Origin: Pyxicephalus adspersus
Lineage: Eukaryota > Chordata > Amphibia > Anura > Pyxicephalidae
DNA length: 64,000 nt
Assembly (NCBI RefSeq): GCF_032062135.1
Contig: NC_092863.1
Span: forward strand, 19,364,303 to 19,428,302
Direction: 5' to 3'
Part shown: piece after piece, positions 45,151 to 57,129 of the stretch
Layout of the letters: every line of letters begins with the position of its first letter
Position numbering within the stretch: the first letter of the stretch is position 1
Position numbers and translations under genes: made by a program
Notes under the pieces: generated by a model
What the model saw: only the letters and a program-made list of their open reading frames with translations
Database searches by the model: none
Told to the model about the DNA's origin: nothing

Positions 45151-46519
45151 AGAAGGAATTCACATAAGCCTCATTGCTCCAGGCTGGCCCATTAATGCTT
45201 GATACAACACTTGATTAATCTTCTAGTTCTGTGAAGACTGATGGATTTGCCAAAACTACTATCCCTGTGTTTATTCCTGCTTTAAACAACATAGTGGTAT
45301 GCTCCAGGTGCTGGGACGCCTGTCCAAAACTGATATTTCCATTATGCCTTGAGCCCACAAATTTAGTTCTCTCAAAGGATTACCACAGGACCTGAAATGC
45401 TTACTTTCATTTGTGTGAGTTGGTTTTACTATTTCTTTTTCCGAATGGGGTGGACCAGTGTTTGGTTCTGAGCAAAGGACAAGTTCCAACCTTTTATTAT
45501 TGTCCAATGGTTTGTAGTTCATCATTCCCTGTGACTGCTTTTTTTCAGGAGGTTACTCATGTTTCATATAGCTAGTTATCTTATAAGCTAGGAGCTGGTA
45601 GCTTTGTCCTGGAAGGTTCCTTTTCTTGTTTTACACTAAGAAAAGATTGTTTTATCACCTAGGCCAACATTTTTACCCAAAATTTCGTTCTTTTTGAACC
45701 CTAAAGGTGAACTCCAGCCTACATTTATTTTTGCACACTTGCACTAGTCCCATTTCCCTGCATAATGTGACATGAGCACAACAAGCATTAGAAGCTGAAG
45801 CAGGTATCTTGAGCCACCAAATTTTCCAAAAGTTTACTTAATGACATTTAGATGTCCTTATATTATAATTATAAATTGCTTGGCTGTTACTCAGGAACAC
45901 CGCATTCAAGAGGCATGGTATGCCAGACTTGGGGAAAGGATCATCAGTAAGGAGTATTTGGATTATTATTATTATCAGACAATTCGATCTTTCATACATA
46001 GTTGCCTTATGTTCGCTCTGTGTTAATAGCTTCTAAGTGTGCTACAACATTAATAAATGGGGCTTATAGAGTAAATTAAATGTGGCGATTGGAGAAGCTC
46101 CCATAGACATGAGAAATTGACTTTAAGTTTAGTTGTGCATTATCAGTAGCTGTTAATTTGTAAGATTTTCCTAGAAGACGAAAATGCCCACATTTCCAGC
46201 AGTATTACCATTTTTTGTAATAGCTGGTGGCCAGTACAAGGGTAAATTAACATATGTGTATATTATGTAATAAAATCTGATTGGCTGATTTGGATTTGCA
46301 TTGATATTTTATTACTGTGGTAAATCTGACTGTTTAAAAAGAAGTAAAACCTCCATGTATCTGAATTGCACATATTGAGACTTGTGCTTTGTCAGTCTTT
46401 ACAATAACACTTTTTGCTTTGTGATGTTTAATTTACCAGGTAATATGGGTGGGACTGACCAACCACTTTTGAATGATGATTAAACCATTGACCAAGTCTG
46501 AATCAATATCAAAACCACT
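45151..46519. other. unannotated DNA
   Basis: No gene seen. 45704-45725 (CTAAAGGTGAACTCCAGCCT) resembles the start of a TTAA MITE but no further copy could be traced. Confidence 0.5.
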
Positions 46520-46800
46520 ATTTTTGTCAGTCATGTTACTAGCCGTCCCTCGAAGGGGTTCATAATCTCATGTCCCTACCGTAGCCATATGTCTTCAATA
46601 CAGTCTAAAGTCAATTTGGAGGAAGACAATTAACCTAACTGCATTTTTTTTAAATGTGCAAGGAAACTGGAGTACAGGGAGGTAACCCACGCAAACACTG
46701 GCAGAACCTGCAAACTCTTTGTAGATAGTACCCTGGCCTGGATTTGAACCTGGGACCCAGTGCTGCAAAGACCAGAGTGCTGAGCCACTGTGCTGCCCAT
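46520..46800 (+). repeat. interspersed repeat, type B, head missing
   Basis: Begins inside the body (GTCATGTTACTAGCCGTCCC) and runs through GGAGGAAGACAATTAACC, AGGTAACCCACGCAAACAC and GGATTTGAACCTGGGACCC to GTGCTGAGCCACTGTGCTGC. The longest type B tail in the window. Minus-strand frames across it are artefacts. Confidence 0.75.
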
Positions 46801-47877
46801 TTTCATGTTTTGTCTTAGTAAAAAATGATGCAAACACAAACAAATGCTAGTTTCTACCAGCATTCCATTAAGCTTCCAACTTTTAGTGGTGAACTTAATT
46901 GAAGTCCCAAGCTAAGTTGCCAGCCTGAGCTGCCTTCTATTGGACTACAAAACACCTTCATACATTCAGTTCGTTGCTGTTCTCTAAGGCTTCACCAAAT
47001 CTTTCCATTTTTTTGTTAATGAAATTTGAATTGTGCAAATATTGTGCTAGTCCTGTTAGCTTTTCCTTCCTATGTCAGGACGGACAAGGTCTGCACAGTC
47101 TTCTAGTTTACATTTATCATGGTTGTTAGATCCTTGTTTTTTTACTGTGCAATTTGACAGCACGATCTTGTCTCCCTTAGGTATTTACTTCCTGCTGCAT
47201 ACTTCTGTTGGCATAAGGATTATGCCTTTGATTTATGAGGGGATTACTAGCAGCCTGAAACTTGTAGCTGAAGGGTAGTGTGGAGGTAGGAGTATGATAG
47301 AGAGCTGTGTTACTTTACTGTGAGAATGCAGCTTACAATAACATACTTGCCTCATGTAGTTATGACAAGTACAAGTAGCAAATCGTTAAAATAGAAAACA
47401 CCATTTTGTGTGGTGACAAAGAGATTGCTTTTGAAGTAGATAGAAAGTGTTTTATGAATTAATGGAGTGCAAAGTGATTTCACTAACTATTATTTACAGG
47501 ATCCTCCTGCCTTCGTGCCAGCAGTTGGAAAGTACTTCTAAGAGCTGTAATGACAACGTAACCAGGTTGAAATTTATGATGTGTTAAAAATGTAAACACC
47601 GCACAGAAATTTAATAGTACTTGAAGTTCCCTTTCTATTGTCTTGCCTCTCCTGGAATCCTGGTAATTCAAAGCTCCCCTGTTTACAAGGGAAGAGAAAG
47701 AGAGAACCATCCAGTGCTGGAAGAGCAGCGATTTTTTTTTTTTTTTTTTTTTTTACTGGCTTTATAGCTTCTTTCAATAATCGGGGCCAAGTGTTCACAA
47801 TATTAGTAGCTTCATGCACAGTAGGCAATACTACCAACCCTATTGAACAACATGGTAAAACGACCATTCTGAAGCCC
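46801..47877. other. unannotated DNA with T23 tract
   Basis: No gene supported. A run of 23 T lies at 47732-47754. Overlapping opposed frames around 47574-47880 are produced by that run. Confidence 0.5.
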
Positions 47878-48705
47878 TAGGGTTCCTTGAGAGGTTGCAA
47901 GAAGTTCCTAAGACTGTTGTTGGTTTATCTTTATCAAATGGAGCCTTGCTAGTTTTTGGTACAACACAACATGGCAGGGCCAGCGACATGATGCCAATGA
48001 TTTTTTTTTATAGCTGTCTGTAAAGGTGGAATCACCACTTAGCATTATAAAAGGACATATATGTTCTACCCAAAGGAAGACTAATAATTCAATAATATTT
48101 GTGCTTAAGCCTGTAGGGTTTAGTAATGTGAGGTAGAGAGAAAAGAAAAACAGGCTTTTTATTGCACAGTAGTAAATTGAATGTAAGTGATTTATTTAAT
48201 AGGAGTTTTTGCGTCTACTCTAGACATAACTCATCTGTGCTAAGACCTAAATCTAACACATTTGTACTAAGACTAAAACAAGTTTGTACTTGGTAAACAG
48301 AATTGACATGTGTATACAGTGACAGATGTAAAGTATTTATCTGTCGCCCAACGCGTTTTGCCCAGGGACGGCTTCTTCAGGGGATTTATATGTAAAAATC
48401 ACAGCTAGGATAATGTATAACATACAGTACAATTAATATATTATAGTACATTCTGTTAGCATATTGTATATTATTCACAAGTATAGCTGAAAGTTGCTCT
48501 TTGTCAATATGTATTTCTCCAATTGCAGATATATACCAACAATTGTTTTTCAGTAAATTTAATATAACATAAAACATGGAATCACTACTTAGTTTACCCT
48601 AATGACCACCAATGTAAGAGGCATTGTTTTCTCTCTTACTTTTTACAGGAGTTTTTGAAGGCCTGAAAATGATTTCTCTGGGGTAAAAAGTTTGAGAAAC
48701 ACTTT
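47878..48705 (+). mobile_element. hAT-like element, two separated ends
   Basis: 47878-47925 has AGGGTTCCTTGAGAGGTTGC. 48600-48705 has GACCACCAATGTAAGAGGCA, then CTCTGGGGTAAAAAGTTTGA, GAAACACT. These are the left-interior and right end of the family at 911, 29768 and 57130. The roughly 650 bases between them include the dispersed motif at 48347-48384 and may be an insertion. The pairing of the two ends is inferred. Confidence 0.45.
48347..48384 (+). repeat. dispersed 40-bp motif (AACGCGTTTTGCCC..CTTCTTCAGG)
   Basis: CCCAACGCGTTTTGCCCAGG then GACGGCTTCTTCAGGGG. The best-preserved of three copies (see 10874-10913 and 36712-36745). Confidence 0.5.
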
Positions 48706-49316
48706 GGCAAAACCATAAATTCTCAGGCCAGGCTCCAAGTCTGTTTATAAAAGATATGCAGACTGGCGTGTCATTGACAAGGTAACATTGGAATACACAT
48801 TATTGGTGACCAGCTTTTCAGCATACTGTATTTTCATACTCTTATACTTAAAAATTAGCATACTCTATTAGTGTACTAGTAGCATGGTTTGATTAGTCCC
48901 AACCTTGTTCCTGATATAAGTTTACTTATCAGAATCCCTAAATAAGAAGCCTTAAAAACGTAGCAACCCAGAACTCCCATCCCATGCACACAGTTATAAA
49001 AGTTATTAAAAAAACTTTGAAATGTAGGGAGATTTAAAAAGCATGTAAGGTATATATTGGGATATGGGGGAGTTACAGATTTTGATATACATGTTTGGTT
49101 TTCTTTTTAATTTAAGTTATATTGATTGGCAACCAAGGGGGAAGCACAATAGGAAACGCTCATTAAACAATTTTGTGTCCAGAATAGTATGTTTGGTTTT
49201 TAAGTATAGAAAAACAAGTCCAGCCATTATTGATTTGGGACTAAAAACCTGGCATATTTAGGACTGTTTAAAGCTTTGGCCAAATATTAACATGCCTGTG
49301 CAGATTAGAGTAGATC
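48706..49316. other. unannotated AT-rich DNA
   Basis: No gene or repeat recognised. Confidence 0.5.
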
Positions 49317-49494
49317 AGGGGTGTCCACACTTTTTTGGCTTGCGAACTACTTTCAAAATGACCAAATCAAAATGATCTATCAACAATAAAAACTTGGACT
49401 TAATAACGCCTGTGCGCGATAGAGTTAATTTTAAAAGGCAGGGCTCTGCGATCTACTCTCGTTTCCTATGCGTTCTTCCTGTTATGCACCCCTG
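49317..49494 (+). mobile_element. short hAT-type MITE (178 bp)
   Basis: Ends CAGGGGTGTCCACACTTTTT and TTATGCACCCCTG. With the flanking bases the two ends form a perfect 12-bp inverted repeat AGATCAGGGGTG. The interior holds GCGAACTACTTTCAAAATGA and AGGGCTCTGCGATCTACTCT. A clear 8-bp duplication could not be assigned because flanks and ends merge. Confidence 0.7.
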
Positions 49495-51144
49495 ATCTAA
49501 ATAGTAACTATTGATCCTAGAAGTATATAGCTGGTGCTTGAGATATCTACCGGCAGTTCTAGTTTTGGAACCCTGCTGATTGAGATTCTACCCAATCCCA
49601 CCCAGATGTTCCACTTAGCCCTAGAAGCAGTTAAAATCCTTTGATTTTTGGATCCATTTTTTCTTCCTTTGTAATAGTTTTGTATATATGCACTGTCTGC
49701 CTCACTTAGTTCCTTTTCCACGGCATCAACATGACATTTTCAGATAAAACACTTTTATTTTTGTTACACACCATGTTTTCAAACCAGTGTTGTTATTGCT
49801 GGGTATTTGATGTTCTCTGTGCAGATTGTTATACATGGCTTCCTAACAATGTCATAGCACCTGGCCTCACTATTGCTCCTAAGATCACTAAGCTCATTAT
49901 GCAAGTAGTGGGTTGATTTTTTTGGGAACTTATGCAATGATCGAAATGCTTTAATGGATGCATGTAAGTCAGGTGGATGATTGCATAGTAAATTCCTTTG
50001 CATGCAGACTGCCCTAGTAACTCCAACGTGTGATGCTCAGCCTCTTTGTTTAACAGAACTGAAATCCAATGACTGAAGGGAGTGGGCTAAGCACAGTAAT
50101 GGTGGATAGGAATGGGCTGGATGATAATGCATGTTAGGCAGAGGTAGGATTTAGGTATATCCAGCTTCATTCATGTTTCAGGGTTCATTTTGCTGTCATG
50201 AACCATAAATTGTTTTAGGACAGTTTGTTACTCCTTGCTTATTCTTTAAAATGCTTCAAGATAAAGATGTATATGTAACATTTCTCAAAATTAGAAAATT
50301 ACCCGAGTATAATTGGAGGAGTATGTTTTTGGTAAGGCTACATGAAACTGTAAAATCACTGGAAATTATTTAAATCAACCATATAATTTTTCTAAACATT
50401 TCGATAATTTATGGGCTCATCTTGATATAGGTTAAAGCATTTTGGTGGGATTATATTTATGTACGCTGTTCAGATTTAATTATTTGTACAAGCGATGCTC
50501 AGAATATGCGTAAAGACATAAAGAGCAAGCTAAGAATGCCAGCTTCTGTTCTGTCATGAGAATTAGAATATTCATGACTTTTTTTTTTACAGGCTTCCAG
50601 TGTTAATGAGAATTTTCTTCTGTAACCCAATGAGACTGACAGAAGCTGATTTTGTGTCCCATATTATAGCATACGCCTCCCACTGTGCATTGCCTACATG
50701 TTGATAAGCATTGTTACAGAAGCCAATAAAAATAAGTCTCGTAACAACCCTGGAAATTATTCATTTTAAATCTTAAAACTGCCATCTGATTTCTGGTTTA
50801 AGCCGAATAACTTCTACAATTATTGATCTTCTTATTTAGGCTAAAGGTAGGAGCGACTTCCTTGCTTTTATGATGTCCACTGCTACCCATCAGTACATTT
50901 ATGCTTTTCCTCTGGAAGCCAATGTACAGTAGGCACAGTGAAAGCCTTATGTATTGGAGAGTTGCCAGGTGTGCACAGTGTGCCTATTATGCTTTTTAAA
51001 CTGTCTACCATTTAAAACCAGATTGAAATAGGAGCAGTTTTAAATTACATTCAATTCAGTCTATGTATACCTTAAAATGTTTTTGTAGTTTTGGATAGAG
51101 TAAGAATGTTCTTATTGCTGGCTAAGTATGGTGACGATGCTTAC
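49495..51144. other. unannotated DNA, possible conserved block
   Basis: No gene supported. 50530-50830 (for example GAATTAGAATATTCATGAC, CACTGTGCATTGCCTACATG) shows no repeat resemblance and could be a conserved non-coding element; this is only an impression. The rest is AT-rich. Confidence 0.4.
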
Positions 51145-51567
51145 TAAAGCTGCGTACACACTTCCAATTTTTATCGTTGGTAAACGAACGACGAACGATC
51201 CTGCACGATATCAGCGAACGATCGTATGGCACTGATCCTGTACATACAGATAACGACACGATCGTTCGCAGATATTGTACACACGATAGAAGCGATCGTT
51301 TGAACGATACAGGAAGTGGCGTGCACCACAGGAAGTGAGCGAACGTTCGTTCACAGCGCATGCTCGGACCATGGACGATCACTGAACGACCGTACACGCG
51401 ATAGATGGTCAACGATCGTCGTCCAATCCCATCCGCCGGTCCGGTCGTTCATTTCCAATGACTATCCTCGTTCGTCGGCGTCGTTGGTTACTTTTTTTTC
51501 GAACGATTTTTGGCCAATCGGTCGTTCGTTTCCAACGATAAAAATTGGAAGTGTGTATGCAGCTTAA
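51145..51567. mobile_element. piggyBac-type MITE, subfamily 2 (CpG-rich palindrome)
   Basis: About 423 bp. Left TAAAGCTGCGTACACACTTC then CAATTTTTATCGTTGG; right CCAACGATAAAAATTGGAAG then TGTGTATGCAGCTTAA. TTAA at 51564-51567; the left copy is decayed to CTAA. The interior is packed with CGAACGATCG-like words. The copy at 61997-62426 is inverted relative to this one. No protein encoded; the frames across it are by-products of the palindrome. Confidence 0.9.
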
Positions 51568-53019
51568 GGCAAATCAGGTAACTCTATTTTCACCAGAACA
51601 ACAGGTAAGGCTGAATCTTCCAAAGAGGACACCTGAGTCAGTGACAACTTTAGTATTGTGAATTTCCCTTAATTTGCAGAGATTTTCTCTTGTTTTCTGT
51701 TGTATCTTTGCGTCTGAAAGTAAAACTAAAATAGGACATGCACCATACAAAACTAACCAAGGAGTTTTAATCCTCCTACTTTATTAAATATCCACTTTAA
51801 CATAAACAAATCATCAAAGTTTTTTTTTTTCTTCCGCTGCCTGAGAGATTTACTGTAATCATCAATGTGACCTGCCAGATGACATTTCTAGTTCTTTTCG
51901 GTAAGGTTTTCTCAAGCAAAGGTATCTCAGAATAAGTATTACATTTATACTTCAGAGAAGAGTGAGGTAAGGTTTAAACCCCTTGTGTAACATTTCAGAC
52001 CCTAAAACATGATCCTCAACTGTAGGTAGAAATCTCTAACTAAGCAAAAATCTATCAGCTTTTTTGATTACACACATCTGAAATTGAAACAAACCCACTG
52101 TATAAACTGAGATATGTGTATTCAGAATAGCAGAAATTAATTACACATTATTTCTGTGTAGCTCCAGCCTTTCCTGTAATATCTGGAAGCAATCAAAAAC
52201 GGCTAAAATGTCTATATCCTTTCACGAGATTTGAAAATGGTCTAATATCTCCTTAAAAAGAAATTTACAAAGTGTACTTATGGGCAAACTAAAAAACACA
52301 TATGATACACTATATCAATACACTATTACAGCGGACTTAGTTTTTTTTTTTTTTATTGTAGTTTTAAGTCATTTGTTAGATTGCCTATTTTTGCACTGCC
52401 TGTAATAGGGTGACATTATTGTTCTTTATGTACCTCTTCAGTAAAATCACCCAGCAGTGTTTTACCCTTTGAGACAATTAGTCTTAGAATGACATGTAGC
52501 TTAAAAAAGAACCTAATACAAGACAAACATTTTAAATTCTAACTTGTACACATTTTAAGTAGTTGCAAGTAGTTTGTTTAACAAAATTAGTTTAAGCTTT
52601 TTTGAATAGTGCTGACCAATGAACTGCCCTGTTTTATATAATGTTTTCAACCCCTGGACAGCTTAGCCGGTTAAAGATATGGAAAAATAATAGATCTACT
52701 AGCAGGATCAACAGGTAACTAAACCATGTTAAGGGGGCCTTGGAAAAATACTGCTCATGTTTCTAGTTATGTTAACGTACATGCACCAAATAAAAGAGAT
52801 GACAAATCAAGAGTTTTTGCATTCACCATTTGATGCTCATTTAATTAATTAAAGAAACAAAAAGAAAGCCAGTCATATATTGCTCTCCACTCGCCATTCC
52901 TGTACGAAAGAGCAAAAACTACACCATACAATGCGCCCTGACAGTTATAGGGGCCGCTAACTTTCTTTGTACCCCAAAATCTTTGTAATGTTTACTTCCG
53001 GAGAAATGCATTTCATGTG
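51568..53019. other. unannotated AT-rich DNA
   Basis: No gene or named repeat. ACAGCGGACTTAG followed by T18 near 52330-52357 may be the start of a decayed TTAA MITE. Confidence 0.5.
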
Positions 53020-53760
53020 ACAGATAGCCAAGGGGTACAAATTCTTACTAATACATATGCAGGTCTCTACAGCTCCCCGTTTCTGAGAAATTAGGGTTCA
53101 CAGAAGGTAAGTGGTCAGATATGTGTGACAGGGTAGTATGGTATGATGGGTATAGTTTTTCTTATCTTGTGTTGGCGCGGCAGTGATGAAATTTTAGGGT
53201 GAGTAGGCCACAAGAGTCCCTCACTTATCCTACATTTTGTTATACATACAGTTCCCCTTTCAGGAGAAATTGGGGTTTAAGGAACATAAGCGGACATTTT
53301 ATATGTGACAGGTCACCATAGTATGGTAAAAGTGATACTATTTTAGTGGAGAGGGGTGTAGCCACAAGAATCCCTCCGGTTATCTACTGTTCAAGGGAAA
53401 TTGGGGTAGACAGAAGTGGGCAGCTATGTGTAACAGGGTAGCATGGGATGACAGGTATAGCTTTTTGTATCTTGTAATGAGGCCATAGTGATGACATTTT
53501 AGGGGGAGTTAGCCACAAGAGTCCTGTGCTTGCAGTTACATTTCCCTTTTCTTACAGAAAAATTGGGGTTCATAGAGAGTAAGGGGATAGCTATGTGTAA
53601 CAGAGTAGAATGATTTGATGGGTATAACATTTTAATGGAAAGCGGGCTGACAAAAGAGGTTTCCTACTGGCCCCCAAATTTCCATTTGCCAATATCCCTC
53701 TGTTCCCAAAAAATTGGGGTTCAGAGAAGGTAAGTGATCAGCTATGTGCAACAGACACTT
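53020..53760 (+). repeat. degenerate satellite, units of about 130-180 bp
   Basis: The phrase GAAATTGGGGTTCACAGAAG and variants recurs near 53088, 53267, 53398, 53561 and 53711. It is followed each time by CAGCTATGTGTAACAGGGTA-like and GGTATGATGGGTATAG-like words, and later CCACAAGAGTCCC. The first copy (from about 52990) is weak. Spacing varies from about 131 to 180. The last unit merges into module X of the composite repeat. Confidence 0.75.
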
Positions 53761-54430
53761 CATCAGTTGCTTGGTCCCTTGCACTGCGGCGTCTGCAGAT
53801 TTTATTCCAGGTGGCAGTGTGTGGTACTGAGCGTCTCCCCTGTGCCAGGGTTCCATAGCATGAAGAAGTGAGAACTGCACCGCAACCTCACCGCCAACCT
53901 AAATTCTGCCTTGAAGTTTTGTGAACTTCAAGGGGCACCACAGCGCACAGACATTTAGCAGTACCCTAATGTTCATTGCTGTGAGAGTGGCCCCCAGGGG
54001 TCTCCAACATGCAGACTCAATTTGGGGACCATGTTCTTGAATTAGCCACCCTTAATGTGAAAATATGGCTGATTTTAATTAGGATTTTTTTCTTGTGACT
54101 CCATATCTGGCAACTTGTTATGTTTAGGGGGCTGAAAGTTTCGTAACAGCTCTCAGGGTCCCCTTTGTACCCTTAAAATTTCACATTTTTATGATAATCA
54201 GTGTAGGAGATATAATAGTTTATACTTGGGTATAAAGACAGCGGCACAAAGGGTTGGTTTATCTCACAGTACAAGGTGGGCAGGGATAAGCCACAGCTGA
54301 TTGCCAGGCCTATAGTACACGCCCACACTCAGGGAGCCAACACTGAGCATGCTCAGGAAGCTTCCTCTCCTGGTAGCACGATCTCAATAGTGAAACAGGG
54401 AATGCGTGCGCCCCATCCACTGCAAGACAA
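53700..54430 (+). repeat. composite dispersed repeat, copy 2
   Basis: Module X (53700-54035) is inverted relative to 28164-28500; module Y (54099-54430) is in the same direction as 28730-29100. Shared words include CTGAGCGTCTCCCC, CTGCAGATTTTA and TTATCTCACAGTACAAGG. The minus-strand open frame at 53632-53880 is not a gene. Related X-like words appear at 60600-60640 (CACCACAACCTCGCTGCCAG). Confidence 0.65.
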
Positions 54431-54556
54431 CAAGCAGAGAGGGAATCGGGAGACGGCCAGATCTGGCAGATCCAGCCTGTGGGGCTGTCAGATCCAGCCC
54501 TGTCCTGAGGTTGGGCACCAACAATCAATATTCCCTTCTGTAACACATGCATGAAG

Positions 54557-55520
54557 TGGAAACATACTACGCAGCACTGTACATTAAATAGGGGTTGCAA
54601 ATGAGAGACAGACGCAAACAATGATACAGGAAGAGGAGAGGACCCTACCTGAAAACGCTTGCAATCTAAGAGTTGGAGGGAAAGGTAGTATACAATAGGA
54701 AGGTATATGGGATAAAAGGTCTCCTAAATGCGCAGAAAATAGGAGTACAAGAAAGGAAGGAAGGAAGGTCCAAAGGTGGGGGGGCAGCCCTAGAGAAGTC
54801 TGCGAGTCTTGTATGTGATGAGGTTATGAGAGAGGAAGTCATTAGTAGGTCATTAGAGGAGCAAAAGAGCAGCTAGGGGAGTATTTGTGTATCCGGTCAG
54901 AAAGTAGGTGGAAGATGAGCTGTAGAGTGATTTAAAGGCAAAGCACAATAGCTTGAATTTGATTTTGAGGTTAAGTTGGAAGCCTGTGTAGATATTTGCA
55001 CAGAGAAGCAGCAGAAGAGGAGTGGTGAGAAGCAGAGGTTGGAACTTGAGTCGCGCGGCTTGGACTCAAGTCTGACTTAAGTCGCCTAATAAATGACTTG
55101 TGACTCGACTTGGAGTTTTTTGTTCAGTGACTTGTAACTCAACTTGCGACTTGACTTCTGGCTTTTTCCACTGACAGCTGAAGGGGGCTGGGAGGAAGGC
55201 AGTAAGGCTTCTGTAACAGTGCCTTAGTGGACTTAGAATGCAAGGAATGTGGGGTGGAAGGTTGTTACAGAAACTTCACTGCCTTCCTCCCCACCTTTCC
55301 TGCATTTTAAGACGCTTTCTCCTCTGACAGCTGAAGGGGGCAAGGAGGAAGGTAGGGTTACAGAAGCCTCACTCACTGGTGCATTGAGACTTGACTTGGG
55401 ACTTGACTTGGTGTCAATGACTTGGGACTTGGGCTTGAAGGGTGACGACTTAGTCCAACCTCTGGTGAGAAGGATAGATGTCTGGCTGCAGCATTCATGA
55501 TGGATCATAGAGGCACCCAA
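54557..55520 (+). repeat. type A repeat, long copy, interrupted by hAT MITE
   Basis: The head and body match type A (CGCAGCACTGTACATTAAAT, GGGGTTGCAAATGAGAGAC), but this copy continues about 400 bases further: GGTAGTATACAATAGGAAGG, GAGCTGTAGAGTGATTTAAA, GAAGCCTGTGTAGATATTTG, to GGAGTGGTGAGAAG. After the hAT MITE it resumes GATAGATGTCTGGCTGCAGC. Short copies elsewhere are therefore truncations of a longer element. A (GGAA)n run lies at 54756-54769. No conserved coding frame seen. Confidence 0.65.
55033..55464 (+). mobile_element. hAT MITE with perfect 8-bp duplication (GACTTG-rich)
   Basis: Flanked by GTGAGAAG at 55025-55032 and 55465-55472. Ends CAGAGGTTGGAACTTGAGTC and GACTTAGTCCAACCTCTG are inverted repeats. 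The subterminal parts are rich in GACTTG/CAAGTC words. The interior has two copies of GACAGCTGAAGGGGGC, near 55171 and 55326. A 432-bp non-coding member of a family known from fish and amphibians. Confidence 0.9.
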
Positions 55521-56955
55521 TCACCTGTTATTGTGCCTAGAAATATCTCCTTTCAGAAATTTAGTAATTGTATATTTTTCATACATGTTTACTTTCATTT
55601 TGTTATTTTCCTTACAAACAAGCTAAACTTGCTTTCAAGCACAACTGTTCCTTATGGTGCAGTTCCCCCTTACAGACCTATAGGTATAGGTTTTTCTTGA
55701 ATTTACTGTCCAAATCAATAAAAAGAGGTGAAAGAAAAAGGAAGGAATTAGGAGATACAAGAGCTAGAACAGCCATATAGTGGGTTAAAAGTTAAAGTAT
55801 TCTATTACTACCGGTATGTGACTGAGCTACAGTAGGGCCATTGTGCTCCTTATATATGTGTATGTTATACTCATATTGTATACATAAATCAGACCTGCTA
55901 CTGTGAGTAAACCTGTAAAAAAAATACATTGTATCTTTCAAATACAGCAAACAACTTTGCATACACAGTAACAGTTTTAACTTTAATGCTTAAATGTGAC
56001 AGTGAGCATCAGAACAAGGGGAATCTAGGGATACTTTCCTATCAGGAAAATCTGAATAAATTTTTTTTTAAACACATCCAAAAACTAGGGACAAGAAGAC
56101 CAACTAAAGAAATGTAAATATTTTTAAATAAACAGATTCCAGTTTGGTAAATGTTTTAATATATGTATATAAATTATTTATAGTGTATATAAATGCAAAA
56201 CTTTGACCCCCCCCATTTGTATGTGTTTACTGTGGTGTATTATAACCGTATTTCAATGAGATGCAATATTCACTGGGGGAAAGACTGTTATTTTGTGTGG
56301 ATAGCTTTGTAGTTTTTTCTGACCTTCTTTTTTTGTTTTTGTTTACCTATTTTTGAAAAAACATAGTTTGGAGTACAGAAAGCAGAAGTATGTGTCTCAT
56401 TTTAGGTGGGAGCTATTGGGCTATGGGAAATCATTTCTTTTAAGCATAAAGTGCTGTGTAATAATTTGGCTCTATATAAATGAGAATTAGAATAATCTCA
56501 GGACAGAAAGCAAGGGTACATTTTTCAAATCTAGCAACAGGCTAAAACGAAGCATATTGAGATGTGGCTTCTCAGCTGCATACCTATTACCTATTGTTTA
56601 TCCTTTGGACCTGATGTAGAGTACCATAAAAACCTGTTTGGGACCCACCTTTATTTAAAAAAATCATGGAGAATTCTGTTCTTAAAAAAACAGCATTTTT
56701 TTAGATTTATCCAGACACATTCCCCCTTTAAACAAAAAAAACTTGTTTAAAATTCACGTTTCGTATTCCAACCTCCTTGCCCTTTGGAAACTTTCATCCC
56801 CACCCACAGAACAGTCTAAATAGCAACTTTAAACATTTATGAAAATACATTAATGCAAGAAAAAGCTGCTCTTCTCCATCTTTCTTTTCAACTACCTTTA
56901 TTAACCAAAATAAACCCAGAATCTTACTGTACCATTTAGAGTAGCCAACCAAAAC
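55521..56955. other. unannotated AT-rich DNA
   Basis: No gene supported. 56440-56485 (AAAGTGCTGTGTAATAATTT, GGCTCTATATAAATGAG) is a faint reversed copy of the shared repeat head. A C run lies at 56206-56213. Confidence 0.5.
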
Positions 56956-56983
56956 CTATTTAATATGGGGAAACCTTTGAAAA

Positions 56984-57114
56984 AAGGATGCCTCCTATAT
57001 TGTCGGCCAGTGGGAAGAATGCCTCTTATATTGCCGGCCAGTGGGAAGAATGCCTCTTATATTGCCAGCCAGTGGGAAGAATGCCTTTTATATTGCCGCC
57101 CCGTGGGAAGAATA
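56984..57114 (-). repeat. 31-bp tandem repeat, four copies
   Basis: Copies begin at 56984, 57015, 57046 and 57077; unit AAGAATGCCTCTTATATTGC plus CGGCCAGTGGG, with few differences. On the minus strand it reads CCCACTGGCCGGCAATATAA then GAGGCATTCTT. This resembles the GACCACCAATGTAAGAGGCA segment of the hAT family (48602) and lies next to a hAT end, so it is an expanded internal part of that element. Confidence 0.85.
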
Positions 57115-57129
57115 ACACCTTTTCAGATA

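Noticed and set aside
51122..51567. Arg/Ser-rich frames around the 51-kb MITE (and 62002-62359)
   Set aside because: Products of the CGAACGATCG-rich palindrome; the same frames do not align as protein between the two copies once orientation is considered.
56984..57114. CRISPR-like spaced repeats
   Set aside because: The units are contiguous tandem repeats with no spacers, in vertebrate DNA; no cas genes exist in the window.
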